Assembly (NCBI GenBank): GCA_964517495.1
Contig: CAZFER010000047.1
Location: 1 to 49,845 of the forward strand
DNA length: 49,845 bases
Reading direction: 5' to 3'
DNA from: CAZFER01 sp964517495
GTDB taxonomy: Bacteria > Hinthialibacterota > Hinthialibacteria > Hinthialibacterales > Hinthialibacteraceae
Below, one piece after another: positions 23,107 to 32,764 of the stretch. The first letter of the stretch is position 1. The number at the start of each line of letters is the position of its first letter. The position numbers and the translations under genes are program-made. Under the pieces are notes generated by a model. It ran no database searches and was not told where the DNA came from. It saw nothing but the letters and a program-made list of their open reading frames with translations.

Positions 23107-25401
23107 ATGAGCGACGTCACCAATGTCCTTGATGAATTACGGGCAAATCCCACGTTTCTGAAAAATGTCACTTTTTGGCAAACCTTGTCGGCCACTCCTC
23201 CAGAGTATGCGGAATGGCCAGGAGGTTTTTCAGAGGAGATCCGGGATATTCTTCAACAGCGTGGGATTCAATATTTATACACCCATCAAGCGAAAGCGCT
23301 TTGGCGTTCGATGCAGGGTGATAATGTTATCGTAGTTACCCCCACCGCATCAGGCAAAACCATGTGTTACAATCTACCGGTGCTTCATCACCTGACCACA
23401 AAAAATCCTGAAGCACGTGCTTTGTATTTGTTTCCTACCAAGGCTCTTTCACATGACCAGCTGGTTGAATTGCGGGAACTCGGCAGCCAAGTTGGACGCG
23501 AGATTAAAATTCACACCTTTGATGGCGATACCCCGCAAAGTGCACGCCGTGCGATACGTCATTCCGGCCATATCGTCGTAACCAATCCTGACATGCTGCA
23601 CACCGGTATACTACCTCACCATACACTTTGGATTCGCTTGTTTGAAAATTTGGAATACGTGATTGTTGATGAAGTGCATCATTACCGCGGGGTATTCGGC
23701 AGCCACTTTTCCAATTTGATGCGGCGCTTGCAACGTATTTGCCGATTTTACGGGTCGAATCCCCAGTTTATATGCTGTTCCGCGACGATTGCCAATCCCA
23801 AAGAACTAGCGGAAAAACTATTCAGCAAAAAATTTACGTTAATCGACAACAATGGTGCTCCACGGGGTGAAAAACACTTTATTTTTTACAATCCTCCTGT
23901 GGTAAATGCAGAGCTCGGTATTCGCAAATCAGTGATTAATGAAGCAAGCCGATTGGCAACCTCCTTCTTATTGAAGGGGATTCAAACCATTGTTTTTGGA
24001 CGCAGCCGTTTGCGTGTGGAAATTTTAACGACTTATTTAAAACGAGCGTTGGAAAAACGGAAGAAAAATCCCGACCTAATCCGAGGTTACCGGGGTGGAT
24101 ATTTACCCAATGAGCGGCGTGATATTGAGGAAGGTACACGTTCAGGCCGTTACCTGGGTATAGTCAGCACGAATGCACTTGAACTGGGCATTGATATTGG
24201 CCGCTTGAAAGTCGCCATTTTGGCGGGATATCCTGGCACAATTGCCTCAACCTGGCAGCAGGGAGGCCGGGCGGGGCGGGCTCAGGAATCGTCTGTGGTG
24301 ATTTTGGTGGCCAGCTCAGCACCAATCGATCAGTTTATCATTCAACATCCACGCTACTTTTTTGGCACAACCCCTGAAAGCGGTTTAATCAATCCCGACA
24401 ATCTGGCCATTATGGTCAGCCATTTAAAATGCGGTGCTTTTGAACTCCCCTTTTCAAATGAAGAAAATTTTGGTCAGGAGGATATCAACGGCGTTCTTCA
24501 GTATTTGGAAGAAGAACGAGTTTTACGTCATGCCGGGGATAAATGGTTCTGGTCCAGTGCGGCCTATCCAGCAGAAAATATATCCCTCCGGTCCGCCAGT
24601 TCGGAGAATTTTGTCATCATTAATACAACGGATAATAATTCTGTTTTGGGGGAAGTGGACCTTCACAGTGCTCCCATGTTGATTCATGATCAGGCGGTTT
24701 ATCTTCATCAAAGCAAGCAATTCATCATCGATAAACTGGATTGGGATGGCCGAACAGCTTATGCCCGTGAGGTGGAATTGGATTATTACACTGACGCGAT
24801 TGAAGAAAGCGATATCAAAGTTATTACTCAAGAAGCCAGTGATCGTGTTGAATCCGAAAAAACCAATCATGTCGCCTGTGCGCATCGATATTTTGGTGAA
24901 GTGGCAGTCAGCACCATTGTCCCCAAGTATAAAAAAATCCGTTTTGAAACCCACGAAAATGTCGGTTTCGGCAATATTCACCTGCCCCAGTTGGATAAAC
25001 AAACCGAATCGTATTGGTTGGAATTTTCGATGGAATTGCTCGAAAAGATCATGCAGGAAGAACCAATCGATCTGGGTGGGGGTATTCGAGGACTCGCCAC
25101 GGCATTAAATAATGTCGTGCCCGTTTTTGTGTTGTGTGATCCAAAAGATGTTCGCTCTGCCCCTATGGTGCGTGCACCTTTTTCCGGATTACCGACTATT
25201 TATATTTATGATGTTTATCCCGGCGGAATTGGTATAGCCCGCCGTATTTATGAGATCGATCGCCATTTGTTTGAAGCCGCGGACGAATTGATTCGAAAAT
25301 GTCATTGCCAAACCGGCTGTCCGTCATGCGTTGGCCCCCCTCTTGATATTGGGACCAAAGGCAAACAAAGCGCGCTTGGGTTGCTTAATTATTTGAAATG
25401 A
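23107..25401 (+). CDS. mrfA: MrfA/YprA-type superfamily 2 DNA helicase (DUF1998)
   Basis: 764 aa from ATG 23107, which is preceded by GGGTTGAG; a TTG start at 23053 would add 18 residues. It has the DEAD/DEAH core: VTPTASGKTMCYNLPV (Walker A, about 76-90), LFPTKALSHDQL, VVTNPDML, IVDEVHHYRG (Walker B, DEVH, about 188), SATIANP, then STNALELGIDIG and QQGGRAGRA. The C-terminus is the DUF1998 domain with four Cys, CHCQTGCPSC. This combination defines MrfA (mitomycin repair factor A), a 3'-5' DNA helicase for repair of crosslinked or damaged DNA. No MrfB exonuclease gene is seen in the window. It stands alone between the broken Rpn gene and the convergent STAS-like gene. Confidence 0.9.
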   Translation: MSDVTNVLDELRANPTFLKNVTFWQTLSATPPEYAEWPGGFSEEIRDILQQRGIQYLYTHQAKALWRSMQGDNVIVVTPTASGKTMCYNLPVLHHLTTKNPEARALYLFPTKALSHDQLVELRELGSQVGREIKIHTFDGDTPQSARRAIRHSGHIVVTNPDMLHTGILPHHTLWIRLFENLEYVIVDEVHHYRGVFGSHFSNLMRRLQRICRFYGSNPQFICCSATIANPKELAEKLFSKKFTLIDNNGAPRGEKHFIFYNPPVVNAELGIRKSVINEASRLATSFLLKGIQTIVFGRSRLRVEILTTYLKRALEKRKKNPDLIRGYRGGYLPNERRDIEEGTRSGRYLGIVSTNALELGIDIGRLKVAILAGYPGTIASTWQQGGRAGRAQESSVVILVASSAPIDQFIIQHPRYFFGTTPESGLINPDNLAIMVSHLKCGAFELPFSNEENFGQEDINGVLQYLEEERVLRHAGDKWFWSSAAYPAENISLRSASSENFVIINTTDNNSVLGEVDLHSAPMLIHDQAVYLHQSKQFIIDKLDWDGRTAYAREVELDYYTDAIEESDIKVITQEASDRVESEKTNHVACAHRYFGEVAVSTIVPKYKKIRFETHENVGFGNIHLPQLDKQTESYWLEFSMELLEKIMQEEPIDLGGGIRGLATALNNVVPVFVLCDPKDVRSAPMVRAPFSGLPTIYIYDVYPGGIGIARRIYEIDRHLFEAADELIRKCHCQTGCPSCVGPPLDIGTKGKQSALGLLNYLK

Positions 25402-25430
25402 TAACGTTTCCTTTGATCATGGGATTGAAA

Positions 25431-25733
25431 TCAGAAACGGTTTGATGGATACGTTTCAAGCCAAATCAGTCGATCCAATCCGTTTTCTTTAAGTTGCTTT
25501 GAAATTCTCTCCTCACCTTGGACAACCAATTTGATACCCTGATTTCGATAATGACCATTAAGTGTTAATAACCGTCCAATCATAGCGAGAGTGATCTCCA
25601 CTCCTTCCTCAAAAAAGATTTCCAATGTTCGTCCACTATCCTTTACTTTTAACCGCGGTTCTACCGGTAATAGCGATTGGATGGACTTTAATTCTTGTTC
25701 GGGTTCAATATCGGGGTTTATATTGCTGATCAT
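25431..25733 (-). CDS. Small STAS-like domain protein
   Basis: About 100 aa from ATG 25733; a TTG at 25745 is also in frame. The C-terminal 75 residues have the STAS shape: a strand SGRTLEIFF, a helix start EEGVEITLAMIGRLLTLNGHYRNQ, strand GIKLVVQG, and an EERISKQLKENGLDRLIWL helix-strand end, like the anti-sigma-factor antagonist group where ...LVGxxxxVRRVLELTGLDRLF recurs. The phosphorylatable Ser (in the DSSG motif) is not present in the usual place (here EEGVEIT), so it would not be a classic switch. It is 47 bp downstream of the GerMN gene on the same strand and may share its transcript. The family match is moderate and the role unknown. Confidence 0.5.
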   Translation of the reverse strand: MISNINPDIEPEQELKSIQSLLPVEPRLKVKDSGRTLEIFFEEGVEITLAMIGRLLTLNGHYRNQGIKLVVQGEERISKQLKENGLDRLIWLETYPSNRF

Positions 25734-25780
25734 TTTTACCAACAAAATACAAGCCGTAAACTTGTTCTATTTAAATTCCC

Positions 25781-26395
25781 TTAAGGTGTTTCGCCTGTAT
25801 GGCGAAGCAAAAAAGTATCATCCGATTGAAACGGCATCGACCAATCCCATAATGTACCACGTTGAGTAATAACCTCTCCCCCCACAAGAATTTGGACATC
25901 CTTGATAGCAGGTGATTGAGCCGCCACTGTATTAACAATACAATAAATAGTGGCCCATTCACTCAAAGCATGACCTGGAGCTTTTTCAACCAGTTCTTCC
26001 GAAAAACTGACATAAATTCGGCCATCCAGTTCGCTCCAAAATACACTCTCCAGTTCAGTATCTACAGGAATAGGCGTAATAAGTCCCTGCGTTCGTGGAC
26101 CTTGAATAAGTTTTTCCAGGGCGATTTGGATTCGTTCCGTAATCGAATTTGTGGGGGTTACTTCTTTTTTTTCAATGGCCAGTTGTTGGTGATTTTTGGT
26201 TACATAGTAAACATCAATTTGCATACCAATATTTAACGACTCAGACGATGGATGTGGAGTTGGATTTTCAATAGAGTTCGGAATGGGAATGGTGGTGGGT
26301 TTGGTGTTGATCTCTTGAAATAAAAAAACCACCGTTCCAATGCTTAAAGCCAAAAGCAGAGCAAGCAAAATAATTAAAAATGTACGAAAATCCAT
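25781..26395 (-). CDS. Membrane-anchored GerMN-domain protein
   Basis: 204 aa from ATG 26395, with AGGA at good spacing that overlaps the amidase stop codon, so the two are translationally linked. It has a single N-terminal membrane helix (FLIILLALLLALSIGTVVFLF), a Pro/Thr-rich linker and a GerMN domain: IDVYYVTKNHQQLAIEKKEV, ITERIQIALEKLIQGPRTQGLITPIP, ELDGRIYVSFSEELV, ALSEWATIYCIVNTVAAQSPAIKDVQILVGGE. GerMN domains are found in spore germination GerM and, in non-sporulating bacteria, in envelope lipoproteins linked to peptidoglycan. Its pairing with an Amidase_3-type gene fits a cell-wall role. The ATGs further upstream in frame lie inside the amidase gene. Confidence 0.85.
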   Translation of the reverse strand: MDFRTFLIILLALLLALSIGTVVFLFQEINTKPTTIPIPNSIENPTPHPSSESLNIGMQIDVYYVTKNHQQLAIEKKEVTPTNSITERIQIALEKLIQGPRTQGLITPIPVDTELESVFWSELDGRIYVSFSEELVEKAPGHALSEWATIYCIVNTVAAQSPAIKDVQILVGGEVITQRGTLWDWSMPFQSDDTFLLRHTGETP

Positions 26396-26399
26396 AATG

Positions 26400-27722
26400 C
26401 TATCCTGAAAAGAGATGAGAATATTGTCGAACAAAATCGGAAACGGCCTGTGCAATATGATGGGCAATTTCTTCTTGAATACGCTCACTCGTTAAATAGG
26501 AGGCGGTTGTCGGGTGTTCTAAATTTCCTAATTCGACAACCACCCCCGGCATGGTTAATCCCCGGAGAATAGATAATCGAGCAGGCCTGGGATTGGAATC
26601 CATTGTGATAATACCGTGGAGATTATAATAGGACCGCATTTCGGCTTGGATACCCTTAGCCAGTTCCAAACTGAGAGGCACGTGTTTTTGATAAGCAGTA
26701 TACCAAAGCATTTCTTGAATTTCTTCCGGTAACGGGGTTTTAAACTGTTGCGGTGAAAAACGATCCAACCGAGGATTCATATAATACACTGCCGCTCGTG
26801 AAAATTCTTCTGTGAATAAAGCACCGCTGTGAATACTTACGAATACCCACCCCTGTTGCTTGTTGGCAATGGCCACCCGACTATCATTTCGTAATGTGAC
26901 TTCTTGCCCGCGTTTGCGGGTAAAAACAACATCACAGTTAAATACTTCAATTAACTCTTCTGCCATTTTTTCGCAAATCAGCAATGTCAATTCCCATTCC
27001 CGAATCTGGCTCAACGATCCTGCCCCCGGCATGGTTTTGTCATTTCCGGGATCAAGAACAATAACCGGTTTGGCTTTTGTTAACATTCCCCCTGGAGTTG
27101 GCGTATTTTCCCACCAGTTTGGTTCAGGGATTTCATTTAATGGAACCAAGGGTGTTGATTGGGATGAGTAGCGCGGTGTATTTTGCCGGGTAGGAACAGG
27201 CGTAGGTGTAGAAGAATCTGGTGTTGGATAACGAAAAATATAAGCTCTTGGGGTGGATGCGGGCGTGGGTGAAGATGAAGGTGTTGGTTGATCTTGACTG
27301 ATGATGCCGGTTGAATCCACTTCCTGGAATGATACACCCGGAAACACATGGGTAGCTACAAAATACAATGGGATAAACATCCGTCCCTCTCGCCGCAAAG
27401 GAGGGGCAGTGGTATGACGGTATACGTTTGTTCCTATAACAAAACGCTGATCCCCTACTTTTATGCCAATCCGGCCTTGGATTGGGTGTCTTAAAATTAA
27501 TGTTCCGGACAAAGAATCATATTCCCAATTTCCCTCAAATTGGGTGATAACATCGATGGCTTTTACATATTCCGTGCCCTCAATCGATTGGGTTTCCAAA
27601 TAAAGTACATCATCACCACGCTGCCCTTTTAAATGACGGGCAGAAAGATTAGGAACGACAAAACCAACGACAAGTAATACAAATAAGCGCTGAATTATTA
27701 ACTTATATTGGATTTTTTTCAT
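26400..27722 (-). CDS. Exported Amidase_3-like protein with a changed zinc ligand
   Basis: About 440 aa from ATG 27722; an in-frame ATG at 27743 also exists. A Sec signal (MKKIQYKLIIQRLFVLLVVGFVVPNLSA) is followed by a copper-amine-oxidase-N-like or AMIN-type domain (YVKAIDVITQFEGNWEYDS, IPLYFVATHVFPG), a Pro/Ser/Thr-rich linker and the amidase. N-acetylmuramoyl-L-alanine amidases bind zinc through His, Glu, His. Here the first ligand motif reads VIVLDPGNDKTMPGAG, with Asn where the family has His-Gly; the Glu (REWELTLLICEKM), second His (VSIHSGA) and catalytic Glu (VVVELGNLEHP) are present. It may be inactive, metal-poor or regulatory. Its stop overlaps the GerMN ribosome site. Cell-wall envelope role likely. 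Confidence 0.85.
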   Translation of the reverse strand: MKKIQYKLIIQRLFVLLVVGFVVPNLSARHLKGQRGDDVLYLETQSIEGTEYVKAIDVITQFEGNWEYDSLSGTLILRHPIQGRIGIKVGDQRFVIGTNVYRHTTAPPLRREGRMFIPLYFVATHVFPGVSFQEVDSTGIISQDQPTPSSSPTPASTPRAYIFRYPTPDSSTPTPVPTRQNTPRYSSQSTPLVPLNEIPEPNWWENTPTPGGMLTKAKPVIVLDPGNDKTMPGAGSLSQIREWELTLLICEKMAEELIEVFNCDVVFTRKRGQEVTLRNDSRVAIANKQQGWVFVSIHSGALFTEEFSRAAVYYMNPRLDRFSPQQFKTPLPEEIQEMLWYTAYQKHVPLSLELAKGIQAEMRSYYNLHGIITMDSNPRPARLSILRGLTMPGVVVELGNLEHPTTASYLTSERIQEEIAHHIAQAVSDFVRQYSHLFSG

Positions 27723-27801
27723 ATACAAATTTGATATACACATGTCTCATAAGCCCAGTTTGAATGAGCTGATTTTTCAATGGAATAGACTATATCCAAT
27801 T

Positions 27802-30800
27802 TCACTGATTTGGGAGAGGATCGTAAGGTGGATGAAGGATACGCCCCAATCCTTCCGAAGTGCCACCATCCAACCGGACATGATAATACCGAACGGCAAA
27901 GTGAGAGGTAAGCTTAATAATCAACCAATGATGATCGCCTCGGATACCAAATCGATTTTGTAATTCTTTGATAGGAAAAGCCAAACTTTCCAACTTCCCC
28001 GATTTGATGGAATAAGACTGCCGCGGAGAAGAAATCACAGATAACGAATAATCACTCACCAATGAATAAGGCCACGATTCCACAGGAGAGATAAGTGAGA
28101 TCATGCCTGAGATTTCATATGGAAAATTATTTTGTAAATGCACATTGAAGGCGTCTTCCGTTAAGGTCATGGATAAATCAAATTCGGGTGGCCGCCCAAT
28201 ATGAATAAGGTCTTCAATCATCATGCCTTGAATCGTGGTTTGAGCTTTGATATATCCATCTCTTTCAGAACCATCCATCACCAAATGGAAAGGAATGACC
28301 TGAAATCCAGCACCCTGCAATTTATACTTAATCGTTGTAGGAAGAACTCGCCAATAGGATGGGGTAATCAATCGAACTTCCCCTTCCTGGGTATTTGAGA
28401 TGCTGTTATTTACGATAACCAGTTCAAACTGCAATATCTTCATCTCATCCGAAATTAAATTCGATTTAGGTTGACCACGTAATGAAATAACAAGGGGATT
28501 AAAACCTTCCGGAGCTGAACCCTGATTCAGCCGCCAATACCGTGTTAATATTCTTGGTATTTCTTTGTTTTTCGTATCTGCCACTTGTTTATTGGTGATA
28601 CTTTTCTCGTATTTTAAACCCAGATTGAGGGTAAGAATCTCATTGGCATGGGATATAGTACGGATAAATTGATCCTCGCGATAAACTTCACGCTTACTCG
28701 ACAAGGATGATTCATCCAAACGTACGGCCTTTACGTTTTTTGCATTTTGCCAGCATTCCAGCCACAAATTGGATTCTTCTCCGTGTGCTTCATACATTCG
28801 CGCAATGATCGATTGGTTATCTTTGGGGGTTCGGCGATATTCAACTTCAGGAAAGCCGGCGGGTTTTAACGCCGATAAAAGGATGTTCCCAGGCTCAATC
28901 GAGAAGAATGATTTCTTGTGTGGCAAAGTACCTTGATGAGGTGGTTCAATCACTGCAGCGGGTTCATGATTGTATTCCATGGCCCGGCGGGGAATTTCCG
29001 CATGCCGCCAATCCCCCCGGTGAGGTAAAAGACGGTATTGGAAAATGTGTGTTTTTTGTTCAGCGAAATCAAACATCCAGGGAGTTTGAGGCTCGGGATA
29101 GGGTGCTGTATGCATCAATGCCAATGCCAAGGTACCGTCTGCTTCCATGCTGCATAGGGTTGTTCCACGATTGAGTATCGCAAAACCGAAATCATCGAGG
29201 GAAGCCATCTTTTCCAAAAAACAGCTCGAATAGGTGCAATCCCAACGGTGAGCGACTGTGGATTGAATCATTTCATCCACCGCCTGTTCATTTAAAGCAT
29301 CCGTCTTCCCGGCAAAGATAAAAACCGGCAGCGAGTTTTTCCGTGATTTGAAAAGCCGGTCTTCAACAACCATACAAACATAACCAATTTCCTTTAAATT
29401 GCGTTGGTAAAAGGCTTTTGCTTTGGCGTCCTGATCGAGCAGCGCCTTGGTATACACATTTTCTTCAATGGTTCCAATGCTGAATGAACATTGCCTGAAC
29501 AACATATCGCTTTTGGGATCATGCTGGGCGAATCGCGGCGTACAGGTTACACCATGCCGTGCCAAATGCATCATCAAACGTTCACGCAGGCCACGATATT
29601 TTTCCTGACCAATCACCGCTTCGGAAGGACCAATGGCAAGGCTGCCTTTTTCCTCTTTTTTATCCACAAAGCGAACTAAAAAGGTCCAGGAGGCATCCAC
29701 CCAGCGGTAGCAGGAATTCATGGCGTGTTTTGAATCCCATTTATAAAACGAACTATGAAAATCCATAAACCGCCGGCTGCGCCGGTAAGCTTTGGTATAG
29801 AATCGATCTTCCAATACCGGCAACGCCCCCGGCAAATCCAGTGGAAAAGCAAGCAGATACAGATCCCGCATCTGCTGGGGATCGTTTTCCAACACCTGTT
29901 TTTGATAGCCCTGATAATTTTCCAGGATTGTCATGCAATCGATATAGGGGAGTTCGCGATAAAGGCAAATTTCCTGAATACGCTGACAGGGGCCAGGCCC
30001 AGGGGCGTTGATAATAAGCCGGGTTGAAATATTTCCTTCAATGGTTTTAACTTCTGCGCTGGCTTCGCTGGCGGATTCCTTTTCACCCGTGGTCAACAAA
30101 CGCCATGCGGGTTCATCGCCAGCACCTTCCGTCAGTAACATCAGGTCATTGGCAGGTTGAGCATGGTCTTGATTAATAAACTCTTTGCCTGTCTCTTTAT
30201 CAACCAGGCTGATTATTCCTCCACCCCGGTCAGGATCGATATGCACACGGAAAAACTCATTCTCTATCCACGTTCGGCTCTCTCCCTCACAAATATATGG
30301 AATCCCAGCATCCTCTTTTTCGGCCAATCCTAATTGATCATAACCCGTTGCGTTCATATCTTTTTGCAGCCATACGGCCAATGCTTTAGATGGTGTTCCA
30401 TCCGGCTTGAATTGAACTTGTTCGATATCAAAAGGAACAGTTCGATCCAATGAATCCACTAAATTTAGCGTTTCCAGATTGGATTCTTCACAATTCAGCC
30501 ATGCCTGAACAATCCCATCACGCCGCCAGGGCAGGCTGTTAAAAACAATAATACGATGTTTGTTCCGTTTACTTGTTGTATCAATAGCCGATGCCAAAGC
30601 CGTTAACGACTGACAACGCTCTTTGCTTGCTGATTCGATAGCCTCCCGGTATATATCAAGTAGATCGGCAAACACCAAATCCGAACCACAACCCGTAATG
30701 GCATCATGATGCTGGCAAAATATAACCTGTCGCCAGGCATAATCCAACACGCGCCGTGGATAATCAGAACCATGAAGCAATGCGATGGTTCCCCATACTT

Positions 30801-31743
30801 CTGCATCAAATAATTGGTTTTCAGCCAATCGATTGGCAATTTTCAAATCCATCCGGGATAATTCACATCCTTCGTTATACTGTGTCATATCCCGTGTGAC
30901 AGAGTCCAGCACCAACCTCTTTGAGGTTACCAATGTTTCAACATTCGAAAAGAATTTGGTGGCCGCGGCGCCACTGAATTGGATAGCAGGCGTACCTGAA
31001 CTTAAACTACGAGCATTCCCAATCGATTCAGCCCGTGGTAACTGCATGTCACCGGCATCAAGGATTAAGGCAGTGTTTAAATTTGGCCAAATTTGCTGAT
31101 TGGCTTTTAATGCCTCTTCAGATGCCGCTTGAATGGCTGCATCCGGTTTGAGCATATAATCGATTCGTTGGGCATACACTCGCGAGCCGTTGGGAGCCAG
31201 CCACACAAATAAATCAGGTACACCGGGAATGGGGACACTCGGATCCCTGTAATTGGATCGAGTAAATACCACCCCTTGCATCCCACATTTCTCTAAAATT
31301 TGTGGCAGCTGGGGTACATGGCCAAACGCATCCCATCCCATATAAACGGGAGACTCCATCCCTCCCAGGGTTTTGTGGTACAATTTTCCCATTAGAAAAT
31401 TGCGGATAAGCGCTTCACCACCCACTGTGGTTTCATTGGGTTGATTATACGCACCTCCGGTGGAACAGCGTTCCTGCTGGATTAATGTTACCACCCAGGC
31501 ATGCTCTTCCGGATAAAGATCCAGATAAGGTTTGAGCGCATCCACCTCTGAGAGATAAACACCACAATAGGGGTCTGCACGGCAAGCGAGTAAATATTGC
31601 CGAATAAGTGACAAACTCTGCTCTATATATTCCGCCTGGGTCTTTTTCCATACCGTATCGAGATGAAAACCGGGCAGGCAAAATACAGTTGGCTGCTTGA
31701 CTTTTAGTTTTTTAAACGATGAACGTTTATCGGAAAACAACAT
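27802..31743 (-). CDS. GH38 alpha-mannosidase
   Basis: A 1313-aa glycoside hydrolase of family 38, cleaving alpha-mannosides with retention using a Zn2+. Motifs are in order: HLDTVW (His27, Asp29, two zinc ligands), WDAFGH (the catalytic nucleophile and zinc Asp at about 138) and FCQHHDAITGCG (zinc His, about 355), followed by the long beta-rich C-terminal half. Complete, and longer than most bacterial members. There is no signal peptide, so it acts in the cytoplasm. It heads a minus-strand group with an amidase-like protein, a GerMN protein and a STAS-like protein; the gap to the amidase start is about 80 bp. It is divergent from a ZnuABC-like transporter. Substrate glycan unknown; likely degradation of mannose-rich oligosaccharides. 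Confidence 0.95.
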   Translation of the reverse strand: MLFSDKRSSFKKLKVKQPTVFCLPGFHLDTVWKKTQAEYIEQSLSLIRQYLLACRADPYCGVYLSEVDALKPYLDLYPEEHAWVVTLIQQERCSTGGAYNQPNETTVGGEALIRNFLMGKLYHKTLGGMESPVYMGWDAFGHVPQLPQILEKCGMQGVVFTRSNYRDPSVPIPGVPDLFVWLAPNGSRVYAQRIDYMLKPDAAIQAASEEALKANQQIWPNLNTALILDAGDMQLPRAESIGNARSLSSGTPAIQFSGAAATKFFSNVETLVTSKRLVLDSVTRDMTQYNEGCELSRMDLKIANRLAENQLFDAEVWGTIALLHGSDYPRRVLDYAWRQVIFCQHHDAITGCGSDLVFADLLDIYREAIESASKERCQSLTALASAIDTTSKRNKHRIIVFNSLPWRRDGIVQAWLNCEESNLETLNLVDSLDRTVPFDIEQVQFKPDGTPSKALAVWLQKDMNATGYDQLGLAEKEDAGIPYICEGESRTWIENEFFRVHIDPDRGGGIISLVDKETGKEFINQDHAQPANDLMLLTEGAGDEPAWRLLTTGEKESASEASAEVKTIEGNISTRLIINAPGPGPCQRIQEICLYRELPYIDCMTILENYQGYQKQVLENDPQQMRDLYLLAFPLDLPGALPVLEDRFYTKAYRRSRRFMDFHSSFYKWDSKHAMNSCYRWVDASWTFLVRFVDKKEEKGSLAIGPSEAVIGQEKYRGLRERLMMHLARHGVTCTPRFAQHDPKSDMLFRQCSFSIGTIEENVYTKALLDQDAKAKAFYQRNLKEIGYVCMVVEDRLFKSRKNSLPVFIFAGKTDALNEQAVDEMIQSTVAHRWDCTYSSCFLEKMASLDDFGFAILNRGTTLCSMEADGTLALALMHTAPYPEPQTPWMFDFAEQKTHIFQYRLLPHRGDWRHAEIPRRAMEYNHEPAAVIEPPHQGTLPHKKSFFSIEPGNILLSALKPAGFPEVEYRRTPKDNQSIIARMYEAHGEESNLWLECWQNAKNVKAVRLDESSLSSKREVYREDQFIRTISHANEILTLNLGLKYEKSITNKQVADTKNKEIPRILTRYWRLNQGSAPEGFNPLVISLRGQPKSNLISDEMKILQFELVIVNNSISNTQEGEVRLITPSYWRVLPTTIKYKLQGAGFQVIPFHLVMDGSERDGYIKAQTTIQGMMIEDLIHIGRPPEFDLSMTLTEDAFNVHLQNNFPYEISGMISLISPVESWPYSLVSDYSLSVISSPRQSYSIKSGKLESLAFPIKELQNRFGIRGDHHWLIIKLTSHFAVRYYHVRLDGGTSEGLGRILHPPYDPLPNQ

Positions 31744-31834
31744 CGTGTATCTAATATCTTCGCTTCGAGTTTATGAGTCTGCCTGCTAGCATACCAAAGA
31801 ACTGGATAATGAAAAGACCGGTGAATCAATAAAA

Positions 31835-32764
31835 ATGAGATCCCATTTCTTACTGTTTTATCTACCCTTGTGTATTTGTATCATGATCGGATATTCCGCC
31901 TGCCGTTTCCCCACCCCTCCAACACATGCAATTATCCTTACCACCGTTTTACCAGTTTACGACTGGTGCCGGCAGATTCTTCCACCAGAGGCGGTCTCAG
32001 TTCGATTAATTCGAATGAATCCGGACCTCTATGGGGGATCATTGAGCCTCACCGATCTCAAATCGCTTCAAGAAGCGCGTTTAATCATCAAAGCAGGCTA
32101 CGGATTGGATAATTGGATCAAACCATATATAACAGATCAATCCAAAGTGTTTGAACTGCAACAGTGGGAACAAAATCAAATTCACGATTTGGAAGGGACT
32201 CAAGGCCAAACACATGGAAACGCCACAAACCGATATTTATGGCTCGATCCTATTTGGGCACAGGATGCCATTCGCGGGCTTTCAAAACAGTTACAAACCT
32301 CCTTCCCATCTATAAAGGACCAAATCGCAGATCGAACGCAATCCTATCTTGTTGAGTTGCATGATCTCCATATCGAAATCCTGAAAACACTTCGCCCTCA
32401 AAAAAAGCAGACTTTCATTGTTCAAAATCAACTTTTCAATGCGTTTGCAAAACGATATCAGTTGTCCACCAATCCAATCGACCTGCCATCTGATTTTCCT
32501 CTCCCTGCTGAGACCTTGAAACATGCTTCTCAGGCGTTGCGAAAATCCACTTGTCCCGTTATTTTTGTTAAGCCCTCATTATTTTGGGAAATATCCAAAC
32601 CTTTGGAAGAAGAACTGAATTGTCTGGTGCTGCCCTTTGATCCAGTTGGTGATCCAAATAATTCGGAACGTGACAGCTATATCCAGTTTATGCGTTATAA
32701 TCTTGAATCAGTAAAGAAGGGATTAATGTGGTGTGATGAACAATCCCCACCTGCAAACAATTGA
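31835..32764 (+). CDS. ZnuA/TroA-like substrate-binding protein lacking the metal ligands
   Basis: A 309-aa exported protein, first of a three-gene ABC transporter (binding protein, ATPase, permease). The N-terminal hydrophobic segment ends at a Cys (GYSAC, lipoprotein-like but an imperfect lipobox). The ZnuA/TroA fold is clear: TTVLPVYDWCRQILP, LKSLQEARLIIKAGYGLDNWI, the WLDP segment, ADRTQSYLVELHDLH and a YIQFMRYNLESVKKGL end. But the four metal-ligand positions of the family seem to be replaced: NPDLY instead of NPHxY, RYLWLDP instead of PHxWLDP, VQNQLF instead of a His in that turn, and FVKP instead of F-D/E-xP. It may bind another ligand or act differently. The ATPase start lies inside its last codons. 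Confidence 0.82.
   Translation: MRSHFLLFYLPLCICIMIGYSACRFPTPPTHAIILTTVLPVYDWCRQILPPEAVSVRLIRMNPDLYGGSLSLTDLKSLQEARLIIKAGYGLDNWIKPYITDQSKVFELQQWEQNQIHDLEGTQGQTHGNATNRYLWLDPIWAQDAIRGLSKQLQTSFPSIKDQIADRTQSYLVELHDLHIEILKTLRPQKKQTFIVQNQLFNAFAKRYQLSTNPIDLPSDFPLPAETLKHASQALRKSTCPVIFVKPSLFWEISKPLEEELNCLVLPFDPVGDPNNSERDSYIQFMRYNLESVKKGLMWCDEQSPPANN

Noticed and set aside
25405..25439. Bidirectional terminator between mrfA and the STAS-like gene
   Set aside because: CGTTTC ... GAAACG is only six bases long with a long loop and no T-run.
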